From contig OY482861.1 of assembly GCA_960531495.1 (NCBI GenBank), positions 434,001-498,000 on the forward strand: 64,000 nucleotides of DNA, given 5' to 3'. This document shows, piece after piece, positions 1 through 10,060 of the stretch. A model generated the notes under the pieces. It was given only the letters and a program-made list of their open reading frames with translations, did no database searches and was not told the DNA's origin. The stretch comes from Zeus faber (taxonomy: Eukaryota > Chordata > Actinopteri > Zeiformes > Zeidae). Positions within the stretch are counted from its first letter, which is position 1. Each line of letters opens with the position of its first letter. The translations under genes were made by a program, and so were the position numbers.

Positions 1-3
1 TTT

Positions 4-1765
4 GAGTAAAGGTTTCTGTCATGACTCTGTAGGACCTGCTCAGATAGTGTAAATACTGTTATGAACTGATTTGTAATGGGAAAGTACTGTTTGCAAAAGA
101 GTTTTTGGCACATCTAACAAGTTTTTCTGAAATTACGAGCAGTTTCATAAAAACCTGCATGGGGGGCAAACATGGCATTTTGAGGCAATTTAAAGACTGA
201 GGGGATGTTTTGAGTAAAGGTTTCTGTCATGACTCTCTAGGACCTGCTCAGATAGTGTAAATACTGTTATGAACTGATTTGTAATGGGAAAGTACTGTTT
301 GCAGAACAGTTTTTGGCACATCTAACAATTTTTTTCAGAAATTACGAGCAGTTTCATAAAAACCTGCATGGATGGCAAACAAGGCATTTTCAGGCAATTT
401 AAAGACTGAAAGGATGTTTTGAGTAAAGGTTTCTGTCATGACTCTCTAGGACCTGCTCAGATAGTGTAAATACTGTTATGAACTGATTTGTAATGGGAAA
501 GTACTGTTTGCAAAACAGTTTTTGGCACATCTAACAAGTTTTTCTGAAATTACAAGCATTTTCATAAAAACCTGCATGGATGGCAAACAAGGCATTTTCA
601 GGAAATTTAAAGACCGAAAGAATGTTTTGAGTAAAGGTTTCTGTCATGACTCTGTAGGAACTGCTCAGATAGTGTAAATACTGTTATGAACTCTTTTGTA
701 ATGGGAAAGTACTGTTTGCAAAACAGTTTTTGGCACATCTAACAAGTTTTTCTGAAATTACAAGCATTTTCATAAAAACCTGCATGGATGGAAAACAAGG
801 CATTTTCAGGAAATTTAAAGACCGAAAGAATGTTTTGAGTAAAGGTTTCTGTCATGACTCTGTAGGAACTGCTCAGATAGTGTAAATACTGTTATGAACT
901 CATTTGTAATGGGAAAGTACTGTTTGCAGAACAGTTTTTGGCACATCTTACAATTTTTTTCTGAAATTACGAGCATTTTCATAAAAACCTGCATGGATGG
1001 CAAACAAGGCATTTTCAGGCAATTTAAAGACTGAAAGGATGTTTTGAGTAAAGGTTTCTGTCATGACTCTGTAGGAACTGCTCAGATAGTGTAAATACTG
1101 TTATGAACTGATTTGTAATGGGAAAGTACTGTTTGCAAAAGAGTTTTTGGCACATCTAACAAGTTTTTCTGAAATTACGTGCAGTTTCATAAAAACCTGC
1201 ATGGGTGGCAAACAAGGCATTTTCAGGCAATTTAAAGACTGAAAGGATGTTTTGAGTAAAGGTTTCTGTCATGACTCTGTAGGACCTGCTCAGATAGTGT
1301 AAATACTGTTATGAACTGATTTGTAATGGGAAAGTACTGTTTGCAAAAGAGTTTTTGGCACATCTAACAAGTTTTTCTGAAATTACGAGCAGTTTCATAA
1401 AAACCTGCATGGGGGGCAAACATGGCATTTTGAGGCAATTTAAAGACTGAAAGGATGTTTTGAGTAAAGGTTTCTGTCATGACTCTCTAGGACCTGCTCA
1501 GATAGTGTAAATACTGTTATGAACTGATTTGTAATGGGAAAGTACTGTTTGCAGAACGGTTTTTGGCACATCTAACAATTTTTTTCAGAAATTACGAGCA
1601 GTTTCATAAAAACCTGCATGGATGGCAAACCAGGCATTTTCAGGCAATTTAAAGACTGAAAGGATGTTTTGAGTAAAGGTTTCTGTCATGACCCTCTAGG
1701 ACCTGCTCAGATAGTGTAAATACTGTTATGAACTGATTTGTAATGGGAAAGTACTGTTTGCAAAA
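4..1765 (+). repeat. Duplicated block in domain I, copy 1 (offset 2708 then 2499)
   Basis: Order A B C D E F A B and the start of the ninth monomer. It recurs at 2712-4264 with shared private variants: gactgaggggatg, ctcttttg near 692 and 3400, cagaacggt and catgaccctctagg. The offset is 2708 up to the fourth monomer and 2499 after it, because the partner has lost one monomer there. Confidence 0.8.
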
Positions 1766-2711
1766 TAGTTTTTGGCACATCTAACAAGTTTTTCTGAAAT
1801 TACGTGCAGTTTCATAAAAACCTGCATGGGTGGCAAACAAGGCATTTTCAGGCAATTTAAAGACTGAAAGGATGTTTTGAGTAAAGGTTTCTGTCATGAC
1901 TCTGTAGGACCTGCTCAGATAGTGTAAATACTGTTATGAACTGATTTGTAATGGGAAAGTACTGTTTGCAAAAGAGTTTTTGGCACATCTAACAAGTTTT
2001 TCTGAAATTACGAGCAGTTTCATAAAAACCTGCATGGGGGGCAAACATGGCATTTTGAGGCAATTTAAAGACTGAAAGGATGTTTTGAGTAAAGGTTTCT
2101 GTCATGACTCTCTAGGACCTGCTCAGATAGTGTAAATACTGTTATGAACTGATTTGTAATGGGAAAGTACTGTTTGCAGAACAGTTTTTGGCACATCTAA
2201 CAATTTTTTTCAGAAATTACGAGCAGTTTCATAAAAACCTGCATGGATGGCAAACAAGGCATTTTCAGGCAATTTAAAGACTGAAAGGATGTTTTGAGTA
2301 AAGGTTTCTGTCATGACTCTCTAGGACCTGCTCAGATAGTGTAAATACTGTTATGAACTGATTTGTAATGGGAAAGTACTGTTTGCAAAACAGTTTTTGG
2401 CACATCTAACAAGTTTTTCTGAAATTACAAGCACTTTCATAAAAACCTGCATGGATGGCAAACAAGGCATTTTCAGGCAATTTAAAGACTGAAAGGATGT
2501 TTTGAGTAAAGGTTTCTGTCATGACTGTCTAGGACCTGCTCAGATAGTGTAAATACTGTTATGAACTGATTTGTAATGGGAAAGTACTGTTTGCAAAATA
2601 GTTTTTGGCACATCTAACAAGTTTTTCTGAAATTACGTGCAGTTTCATAAAAACCTGCATGGGTGGCAAACAAGGCATTTTCAGGCAATTTAAAGACTGA
2701 AAGGATGTTTT

Positions 2712-4264
2712 GAGTAAAGGTTTCTGTCATGACTCTGTAGGACCTGCTCAGATAGTGTAAATACTGTTATGAACTGATTTGTAATGGGAAAGTACTGTTT
2801 GCAAAAGAGTTTTTGGCACATCTAACAAGTTTTTCTGAAATTACGAGCAGTTTCATAAAAACCTGCATGGGGGGCAAACATGGCATTTTGAGGCAATTTA
2901 AAGACTGAGGGGATGTTTTGAGTAAAGGTTTCTGTCATGACTCTCTAGGACCTGCTCAGATAGTGTAAATACTGTTATGAACTGATTTGTAATGGGAAAG
3001 TACTGTTTGCAGAACAGTTTTTGGCACATCTAACAATTTTTTTCAGAAATTACGAGCAGTTTCATAAAAACCTGCATGGATGGCAAACAAGGCATTTTCA
3101 GGCAATTTAAAGACTGAAAGGATGTTTTGAGTAAAGGTTTCTGTCATGACTCTCTAGGACCTGCTCAGATAGTGTAAATACTGTTATGAACTGATTTGTA
3201 ATGGGAAAGTACTGTTTGCAAAACAGTTTTTGGCACATCTAACAAGTTTTTCTGAAATTACAAGCATTTTCATAAAAACCTGCATGGATGGCAAACAAGG
3301 CATTTTCAGGAAATTTAAAGACCGAAAGAATGTTTTGAGTAAAGGTTTCTGTCATGACTCTGTAGGAACTGCTCAGATAGTGTAAATACTGTTATGAACT
3401 CTTTTGTAATGGGAAAGTACTGTTTGCAAAACAGTTTTTGGCACATCTAACAAGTTTTTCTGAAATTACGAGCATTTTCATAAAAACCTGCATGGATGGC
3501 AAACAAGGCATTTTCAGGCAATTTAAAGACTGAAAGGATGTTTTGAGTAAAGGTTTCTGTCATGACTCTGTAGGAACTGCTCAGATAGTGTAAATACTGT
3601 TATGAACTGATTTGTAATGGGAAAGTACTGTTTGCAAAAGAGTTTTTGGCACATCTAACAAGTTTTTCTGAAATTACGTGCAGTTTCATAAAAACCTGCA
3701 TGGGTGGCAAACAAGGCATTTTCAGGCAATTTAAAGACTGAAAGGATGTTTTGAGTAAAGGTTTCTGTCATGACTCTGTAGGACCTGCTCAGATAGTGTA
3801 AATACTGTTATGAACTGATTTGTAATGGGAAAGTACTGTTTGCAAAAGAGTTTTTGGCACATCTAACAAGTTTTTCTGAAATTACGAGCAGTTTCATAAA
3901 AACCTGCATGGGGGGCAAACATGGCATTTTGAGGCAATTTAAAGACTGAAAGGATGTTTTGAGTAAAGGTTTCTGTCATGACTCTCTAGGACCTGCTCAG
4001 ATAGTGTAAATACTGTTATGAACTGATTTGTAATGGGAAAGTACTGTTTGCAGAACGGTTTTTGGCACATCTAACAATTTTTTTCAGAAATTACGAGCAG
4101 TTTCATAAAAACCTGCATGGATGGCAAACAAGGCATTTTCAGGCAATTTAAAGACTGAAAGGATGTTTTGAGTAAAGGTTTCTGTCATGACCCTCTAGGA
4201 CCTGCTCAGATAGTGTAAATACTGTTATGAACTGATTTGTAATGGGAAAGTACTGTTTGCAAAA
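2712..4264 (+). repeat. Duplicated block in domain I, copy 2, one monomer shorter
   Basis: Partner of 4-1765. D and E of copy 1 are replaced by one fused monomer at 3337-3544, which begins as D (ctcttttg, caaaacag) and ends as E (acgagcattttc, ggcaattt, ggatg). The rest keeps the order F A B and then C, with the private catgaccctctagg. Confidence 0.8.
3337..3544 (+). repeat. Chimeric monomer D/E
   Basis: It starts with the D-type ctcttttg and caaaacag and keeps taacaagtttttctg, then switches to the E-type acgagcattttc and ggcaatttaaagactgaaaggatg. Compared with 629-1045, one monomer has been lost, with the exchange at about monomer position 131. Confidence 0.8.
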
Positions 4265-5556
4265 CAGTTTTTGGCACATCTAACAAGTTTTTCTGAAATT
4301 ACAAGCATTTTCATAAAAACCTGCATGGATGGCAAACAAGGCATTTTCAGGAAATTTAAAGACCGAAAGAATGTTTTGAGTAAAGGTTTCTGTCATGACT
4401 CTGTAGGAACTGCTCAGATAGTGTAAATACTGTTATGAACTCATTTGTAATGGGAAAGTACTGTTTGCAAAACAGTTTTTGGCACATCTAACAAGTTTTT
4501 CTGAAATTACAAGCATTTTCATAAAAACCTGCATGGATGGAAAACAAGGCATTTTCAGGAAATTTAAAGACCGAAAGAATGTTTTGAGTAAAGGTTTCTG
4601 TCATGACTCTGTAGGAACTGCTCAGATAGTGTAAATACTGTTATGAACTCATTTGTAATGGGAAAGTACTGTTTGCAGAACAGTTTTTGGCACATCTTAC
4701 AATTTTTTTCTGAAATTACGAGCATTTTCATAAAAACCTGCATGGATGGCAAACAAGGCATTTTCAGGCAATTTAAAGACTGAAAGGATGTTTTGAGTAA
4801 AGGTTTCTGTCATGACTCTGTAGGAACTGCTCAGATAGTGTAAATACTGTTATGAACTGATTTGTAATGGGAAAGTACTGTTTGCAAAACAGTTTTTGGC
4901 ACATCTAACAAGTTTTTCTGAAATTACAAGCATTTTCATAAAAACCTGCATGGATGGCAAACAAGGCATTTTCAGGAAATTTAAAGACCGAAAGAATGTT
5001 TTGAGTAAAGGTTTCTGTCATGACTCTGTAGGAACTGCTCAGATAGTGTAACTACTGTTATGAACTCATTTGTAATGGGAAAGTACTGTTTGCAAAACAG
5101 TTTTTGGCACATCTAACAAGTTTTTCTGAAATTATGAGCATTTTCATAAAAACCTGCATGGATGGCAAACAAGGCATTTTCAGGCAATTTGAAGACTGAA
5201 AGGATGTTTTGAGTAAAGGTTCCTGTCATAACTCTGTAGGACCTGCTCAGATAGTGTAAATACTGTTATGAACTCATTTGTATTGGGAAAGTACTGTTTG
5301 CAAAAGAGTTTTTGGCACATCTAACAAGTTTTTTCTGAAATTACGAGCATTTTCATAAAAAAACTGCTGGATGGCAAACAAGGCATTTTCAGGAAATTTA
5401 AAGACTGAAAGGCTGTTTTGAGTAAAGGTTTCTGTCATGACTCTCTAGGACCTGCTCAGATAGTGTAAATACTGTTATGAACTGATTTGTAATGGGAAAG
5501 TATTGTTTGCAAAACAGTTTTTGGCACATCTAACAAGTTTTTCTGAAATTACAAGC

Positions 5557-5564
5557 ATTTGCAT
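5557..5564 (-). promoter_or_regulatory. Octamer-like ATGCAAAT in class Q monomers (first copy)
   Basis: Class Q changes gcattttcat to gcatttgcat, creating ATTTGCAT, which is ATGCAAAT on the minus strand and matches the POU/Oct octamer consensus. The same octamer recurs in Q at intervals across domains II and III and in some domain I S monomers (near 6389 and 10345). A match to an 8-bp motif in AT-rich DNA is weak evidence, and its repetition is explained by copying of Q. No function is claimed. Confidence 0.25.
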
Positions 5565-6908
5565 AAAAACCTGCATGGATGGCAAACAAGGCATTTTCAG
5601 GCAATTTAAAGACTGAAAGAATGTTTTGAATAAAGGTTTCTGTCATGACTCTGTAGGAACTGCTCAGATAGTGTAAATACTGTTATGAACTCATTTGTAA
5701 TTGGAAAGTACTGTTTGCAAAATAGTTTTTGGCACATCTAACAAGTTTTTCTGAAATTACAAGCATTTTCATAAAAACCTGCATGGATGGCAAACAAGGC
5801 ATTTTCAGGAAATTTAAAGACCGAAAGAATGTTTTGAGTAAAGGTTTCTGTCATGACTCTGTAGGAACTGCTCAGATAGTGTAAATACTGTTATGAACTC
5901 ATTTGTAATGGGAAAGTACTGTTTGCAAAAGAGTTTTTGGCACATCTAACAAGTTTTTCTGAAATTACGAGCAGTTTCATAAAAACCTGCATGGGGGGCA
6001 AACATGGCATTTTGAGGCAATTTAAAGACTGAAAGGATGTTTTGAGTAAAGGTTTCTGTCATGACTATGTAGGAACTGCTCAGATAGTGTAAATACTGTT
6101 ATGAACTGATTTGTAATGGGAAAGTACTGTTTGCAGAACAGTTTTTGGCACATCTTACAATTTTTTTCTGAAATTACGAGCATTTTCATAAAAACCTGCA
6201 TGGATGGCAAACAAGGCATTTTCAGGCAATTTAAAGACTGAAAGAATGTTTTGAATAAAGGTTTCTGTCATGACTCTGTAGGAACTGCTCAGATAGTGTA
6301 AATACTGTTATAAACTCATTTGTAATTGGAAAGTTCTGTTTGCAAAATAGTTTTTGGCACATCTAACAAGTCTTTCTGAAATTACAAGCATTTGCATAAA
6401 AACCTGCATGGATGGCAAACAAGGCATTTTCAGGCAATTTAAAGACTGAAAGAATGTTTTGAATAAAGGTTTCTGTCATGACTCTGTAGGAACTGCTCAG
6501 ATAGTGTAAATACTGTTATGAACTCATTTGTAATTGGAAAGTACTGTTTGCAAAATAGTTTTTGGCACATCTAACAAGTTTTTCTGAAATTACAAGCATT
6601 TTCATAAAAACCTGCATGGATGGCAAACAAGGCATTTTCAGGAAATTTAAAGACCGAAAGAATGTTTTGAGTAAAGGTTTCTGTCATGACTCTGTAGGAA
6701 CTGCTCAGATAGTGTAAATACTGTTATGAACTCATTTGTAATGGGAAAGTACTGTTTGCAAAACAGTTTTTGGCACATCTAACAAGTTTTTCTGAAATTA
6801 TGAGCATTTTCATAAAAACCTGCATGGATGGCAAACAAGGCATTTTCAGGCAATTTGAAGACTGAAAGGATGTTTTGAGTAAAGGTTTCTGTCATGACTG
6901 TCTAGGAC

Positions 6909-6934
6909 CTGCTCAGATAGTGTAAATACTGTTA
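6909..6934. other. Nearly invariant 26-bp block of the monomer (positions 33-58)
   Basis: The stretch from ctgctcagatag to aatactgtta is the same in almost every monomer of the window. Exceptions I saw are isolated single copies: near 5051 (aactact), 16917 (tatttt), 28594 (aatgctg), 54835 (tgtttta) and 60230 (cagttag). The flanking bases at positions 31-32 and 59-66 are by contrast class-diagnostic. Low variation across classes that differ elsewhere suggests either constraint, such as a binding site, or recent homogenisation that happened to spare this part. Exact per-position counts were not computed. Confidence 0.6.
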
Positions 6935-6958
6935 TGAACTGATTTGTAATGGGAAAGT

Positions 6959-6975
6959 ACTGTTTGCAAAACAGT
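6959..6975. other. Perfect 7-bp dyad with 3-base loop in reference monomer
   Basis: ACTGTTTGCAAAACAGT is an inverted repeat: ACTGTTT pairs with AAACAGT around GCA. It recurs at monomer positions 83-99 in classes C, D, F, H, T and V. Other classes alter mainly the 3' arm: gaacagt (B, E, G), aaagagt (A, P, X, W), aaatagt (R, S) and aaagtgt (some A'). Class Q alters the 5' arm instead (attgttt). A dyad placed once per monomer could be a protein-binding site or a short hairpin or cruciform; neither role can be shown from sequence. It does not resemble the CENP-B box. Confidence 0.75.
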
Positions 6976-7011
6976 TTTTGGCACATCTAACAAGTTTTTC
7001 TGAAATTACGA

Positions 7012-7056
7012 GCATTTTCATAAAAACCTGCATGGATGGCAAACAAGGCATTTTCA
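7012..7056. repeat. Internal direct subrepeat gcattttca, 36 bp apart
   Basis: The reference monomer contains gcattttca at 7012-7020 and 7048-7056, each preceded by ag or aag and followed by A-rich sequence. The same pair occurs in most C, D, E, H, R and T monomers. Classes A, B and F replace the first copy with gcagtttca, and Q replaces it with gcatttgca. It may be a relic of a shorter ancestral unit or chance similarity in AT-rich sequence; no other clear subrepeat ties the two halves of the monomer together. Confidence 0.5.
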
Positions 7057-8269
7057 GGCAATTTAAAGACTGAAAGGATGTTTTGAGTAAAGGTTTCTGT
7101 CATGACTCTCTAGGACCTGCTCAGATAGTGTAAATACTGTTATGAACTGATTTGTAATGGGAAAGTATTGTTTGCAAAACAGTTTTTGGCACATCTAACA
7201 AGTTTTTCTGAAATTACAAGCATTTTCATAAAAACCTGCATGGATGGCAAACAAGGCATTTTCAGGAAATTTAAAGACCGAAAGAATGTTTTGAGTAAAG
7301 GTTTCTGTCATGACTCTGTAGGAACTGCTCAGATAGTGTAAATACTGTTATGAACTCATTTGTAATGGGAAAGTACTGTTTGCAAAACAGTTTTTGGCAC
7401 ATCTAACAAGTTTTTCTGAAATTACAAGCATTTTCATAAAAACCTGCATGGATGGAAAACAAGGCATTTTCAGGAAATTTAAAGACCGAAAGAATGTTTT
7501 GAGTAAAGGTTTCTGTCATGACTCTGTAGGAACTGCTCAGATAGTGTAAATACTGTTATGAACTCATTTGTAATGGGAAAGTACTGTTTGCAGAACAGTT
7601 TTTGGCACATCTTACAATTTTTTTCTGAAATTACGAGCATTTTCATAAAAACCTGCATGGATGGCAAACAAGGCATTTTCAGGCAATTTAAAGACTGAAA
7701 GGATGTTTTGAGTAAAGGTTTCTGTCATGACTGTAGGAACTGCTCAGATAGTGTAAATACTGTTATGAACTGATTTGTAATGGGAAAGTACTGTTTGCAA
7801 AAGAGTTTTTGGCACATCTAACAAGTTTTTCTGAAATTACGAGCAGTTTCATAAAAACCTGCATGGGGGGCAAACATGGCATTTTGAGGCAATTTAAAGA
7901 CTGAAAGGATGTTTTGAGTAAAGGTTTCTGTCATGACTCTCTAGGACCTGCTCAGATAGTGTAAATACTGTTATGAACTGATTTGTAATGGGAAAGTACT
8001 GTTTGCAGAACAGTTTTTGGCACATCTAACAATTTTTTTCAGAAATTACGAGCAGTTTCATAAAAACCTGCATGGATGGCAAACAAGGCATTTTCAGGCA
8101 ATTTAAAGACTGAAAGGATGTTTTGAGTAAAGGTTTCTGTCATGACTCTCTAGGACCTGCTCAGATAGTGTAAATACTGTTATGAACTGATTTGTAATGG
8201 GAAAGTACTGTTTGCAAAACAGTTTTTGGCACATCTAACAAGTTTTTCTGAAATTACAAGCATTTTCAT

Positions 8270-9672
8270 AAAAACCTGCATGGATGGCAAACAAGGCATT
8301 TTCAGGAAATTTAAAGACCGAAAGAATGTTTTGAGTAAAGGTTTCTGTCATGACTCTGTAGGAACTGCTCAGATAGTGTAAATACTGTTATGAACTCATT
8401 TGTAATGGGAAAGTACTGTTTGCAAAACAGTTTTTGGCACATCTAACAAGTTTTTCTGAAATTACAAGCATTTTCAAAAAAACCTGCATGGATGGAAAAC
8501 AAGGCATTTTCAGGAAATTTAAAGACCGAAAGAATGTTTTGAGTAAAGGTTTCTGTCATGACTCTGTAGGAACTGCTCAGATAGTGTAAATACTGTTATG
8601 AACTCATTTGTAATGGGAAAGTACTGTTTGCAGGACAGTTTTTGGCACATCTTACAATTTTTTTCTGAAATTACGAGCATTTTCATAAAAACCTGCATGG
8701 ATGGCAAACAAGGCATTTTCAGGCAATTTAAAGACTGAAAGGATGTTTTGAGTAAAGGTTTCTGTCATGACTCTGTAGGACCTGCTCAGATAGTGTAAAT
8801 ACTGTTATGAACTGATTTGTAATGTGAAAGTACTGTTTGCAAAAGAGTTTTTGGCACATCTAACAAGTTTTTCTGAAATTACGAGCAGTTTCATAAAAAC
8901 CTGCATGGGGGGCAAACATGGCATTTTCAGGCAATTTAAAGACTGAAAGGATGTTTTGAGTAAAGGTTTCTGTCATGACTCTCTAGGACCTGCTCAGATA
9001 GTGTAAATACTGTTATGAACTGATTTGTAATGGGAAAGTACTGTTTGCAAAACAGTTTTTGGCACATCTAACAAGTTTTTCTGAAATTACGTGCAGTTTC
9101 ATAAAAACCTGCATGGGTGGCAAACAAGGTATTTTCAGGCAATTTAAAGACTGAAAGGATGTTTTGAGTAAAGGTATCTGTCATAACTCTGTAGGAACTG
9201 CTCAGATAGTGTAAATACTGTTATGAACTCATTTGTAATAGGAAAGTACTGTTTGCAGAACAGTTTTTGGCACATCTTACAATTTTTTTCTGATTTTACG
9301 AGCATTTTCATAAAAACCTGCATGGATGGCAAACAAGGCATTTTCAGGCAATTTAAAGACTGAAAGGATGTTTTGAGTAAAGGTTTCTGTCATGACTCTG
9401 TAGGACCTGCTCAGATAGTGTAAATACTGTTATGAACTCATTTGTAATGGGAAAGTACTGTTTGCAAAAGAGTTTTTGGCACATCTAACAAGTTTTTCTG
9501 AAATTACGAGCAGTTTCATAAAAACCTGCATGGGGGGCAAACATGGCATTTTGAGGCAATTTAAAGACTGAAAGGATGTTTTGAGTAAAGGTTTCTGTCA
9601 TGACTCTCTAGGACCTGCTCAGATAGTGTAAATACTGTTATGAACTGATTTGTAATGGGAAAGTACTGTTTG
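8270..9672 (+). repeat. D-E-A'-F-G-A block, copy 1 of 3
   Basis: A run of about seven monomers shared with 20771-22172 (offset 12501) and 28897-30298 (offset 20627). Shared private variants are cattttcaaaaaaacc, caggacag, aatgtg, aaggtatttt and ctgattttacg. This links domain I to domain II. Confidence 0.75.
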
Positions 9673-10060
9673 CAGAACAGTTTTTGGCACATCTAACAAT
9701 TTTTTTCAGAAATTACGAGCAGTTTCATAAAAACCTGCATGGATGGCAAACAAGGCATTTTCAGGCAATTTAAAGACTGAAAGGATGTTTTGAGTAAAGG
9801 TTTCAGTCATGACTCTCTAGGACCTGCTCAGATAGTGTAAATACTGTTATGAACTGATTTGTAATGGGAAAGTACTGTTTGCAAAACAGTTTTTGGCACA
9901 TCTAACAAGTTTTTCTGAAATTACAAGCATTTTCATAAAAACCTGCATGGATGGCAAACAAGGCATTTTCAGGAAATTTAAAGACCGAAAGAATGTTTTG
10001 AGTAAAGGTTTCTGTCATGACTCTGTAGGAACTGCTCAGATAGTGTAAATACTGTTATGA

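Larger units (their letters stand above)
6877..7084 (+). repeat. Representative 208-bp monomer (class T)
   Basis: This copy matches the by-eye consensus at nearly every variable site and serves as the reference for monomer numbering (position 1 = 6877). From 5' to 3' it holds: the gagtaaagg landmark (1-9); a variable 'gtctagg' site (24-30); a nearly invariant block (33-58); a variable gatttg/catttg site (64-70); a perfect 7-bp dyad with a 3-base loop (83-99); an invariant T5-GGCACAT block (99-110); a T5 tract (119-123); a highly variable region (131-168) with the CpG site acgagc; two copies of gcattttca (136-144 and 172-180); and the gactgaaaggatg tail. Monomer boundaries are arbitrary because the array is continuous. 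Confidence 0.9.
6105..8462 (+). repeat. 11-monomer duplicated block, copy 1 (offset 3956)
   Basis: Most of E, then S R H T C D E A B C and part of D. It recurs at 10061-12418 at a constant offset of 3956 (19 monomers). Shared private variants are aaagttctg near 6332 and 10288 and the two-base deletion catgactgtagg near 7728 and 11684. One difference is gtctttctg near 6370. The left edge lies in E, where ctatg and gattt differ; the right edge lies in D, where acaagc changes to atgagc in the partner. Confidence 0.75.

Noticed and set aside
135..175. Match of the G6 run in class A to a G-quadruplex
   Set aside because: There is only one G run per monomer, so four runs do not occur within a usable distance.
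815..1012. Minus-strand 65-codon reading frame, repeated dozens of times through the array (for example also at 4564, 9144, 21020, 40186, 61209)
   Set aside because: Each lies inside a single E or G monomer, is shorter than one repeat unit, and recurs only because the monomer recurs. The frame is closed in most other classes, no spread of synonymous change is evident, and no known domain is visible. It is a by-product of the satellite.
6877..7084. CENP-B box within the monomer
   Set aside because: No stretch fits the required TTCG....A..CGGG core on either strand; the nearest CpG sites are in acgagc and accgaaag, which lack it.
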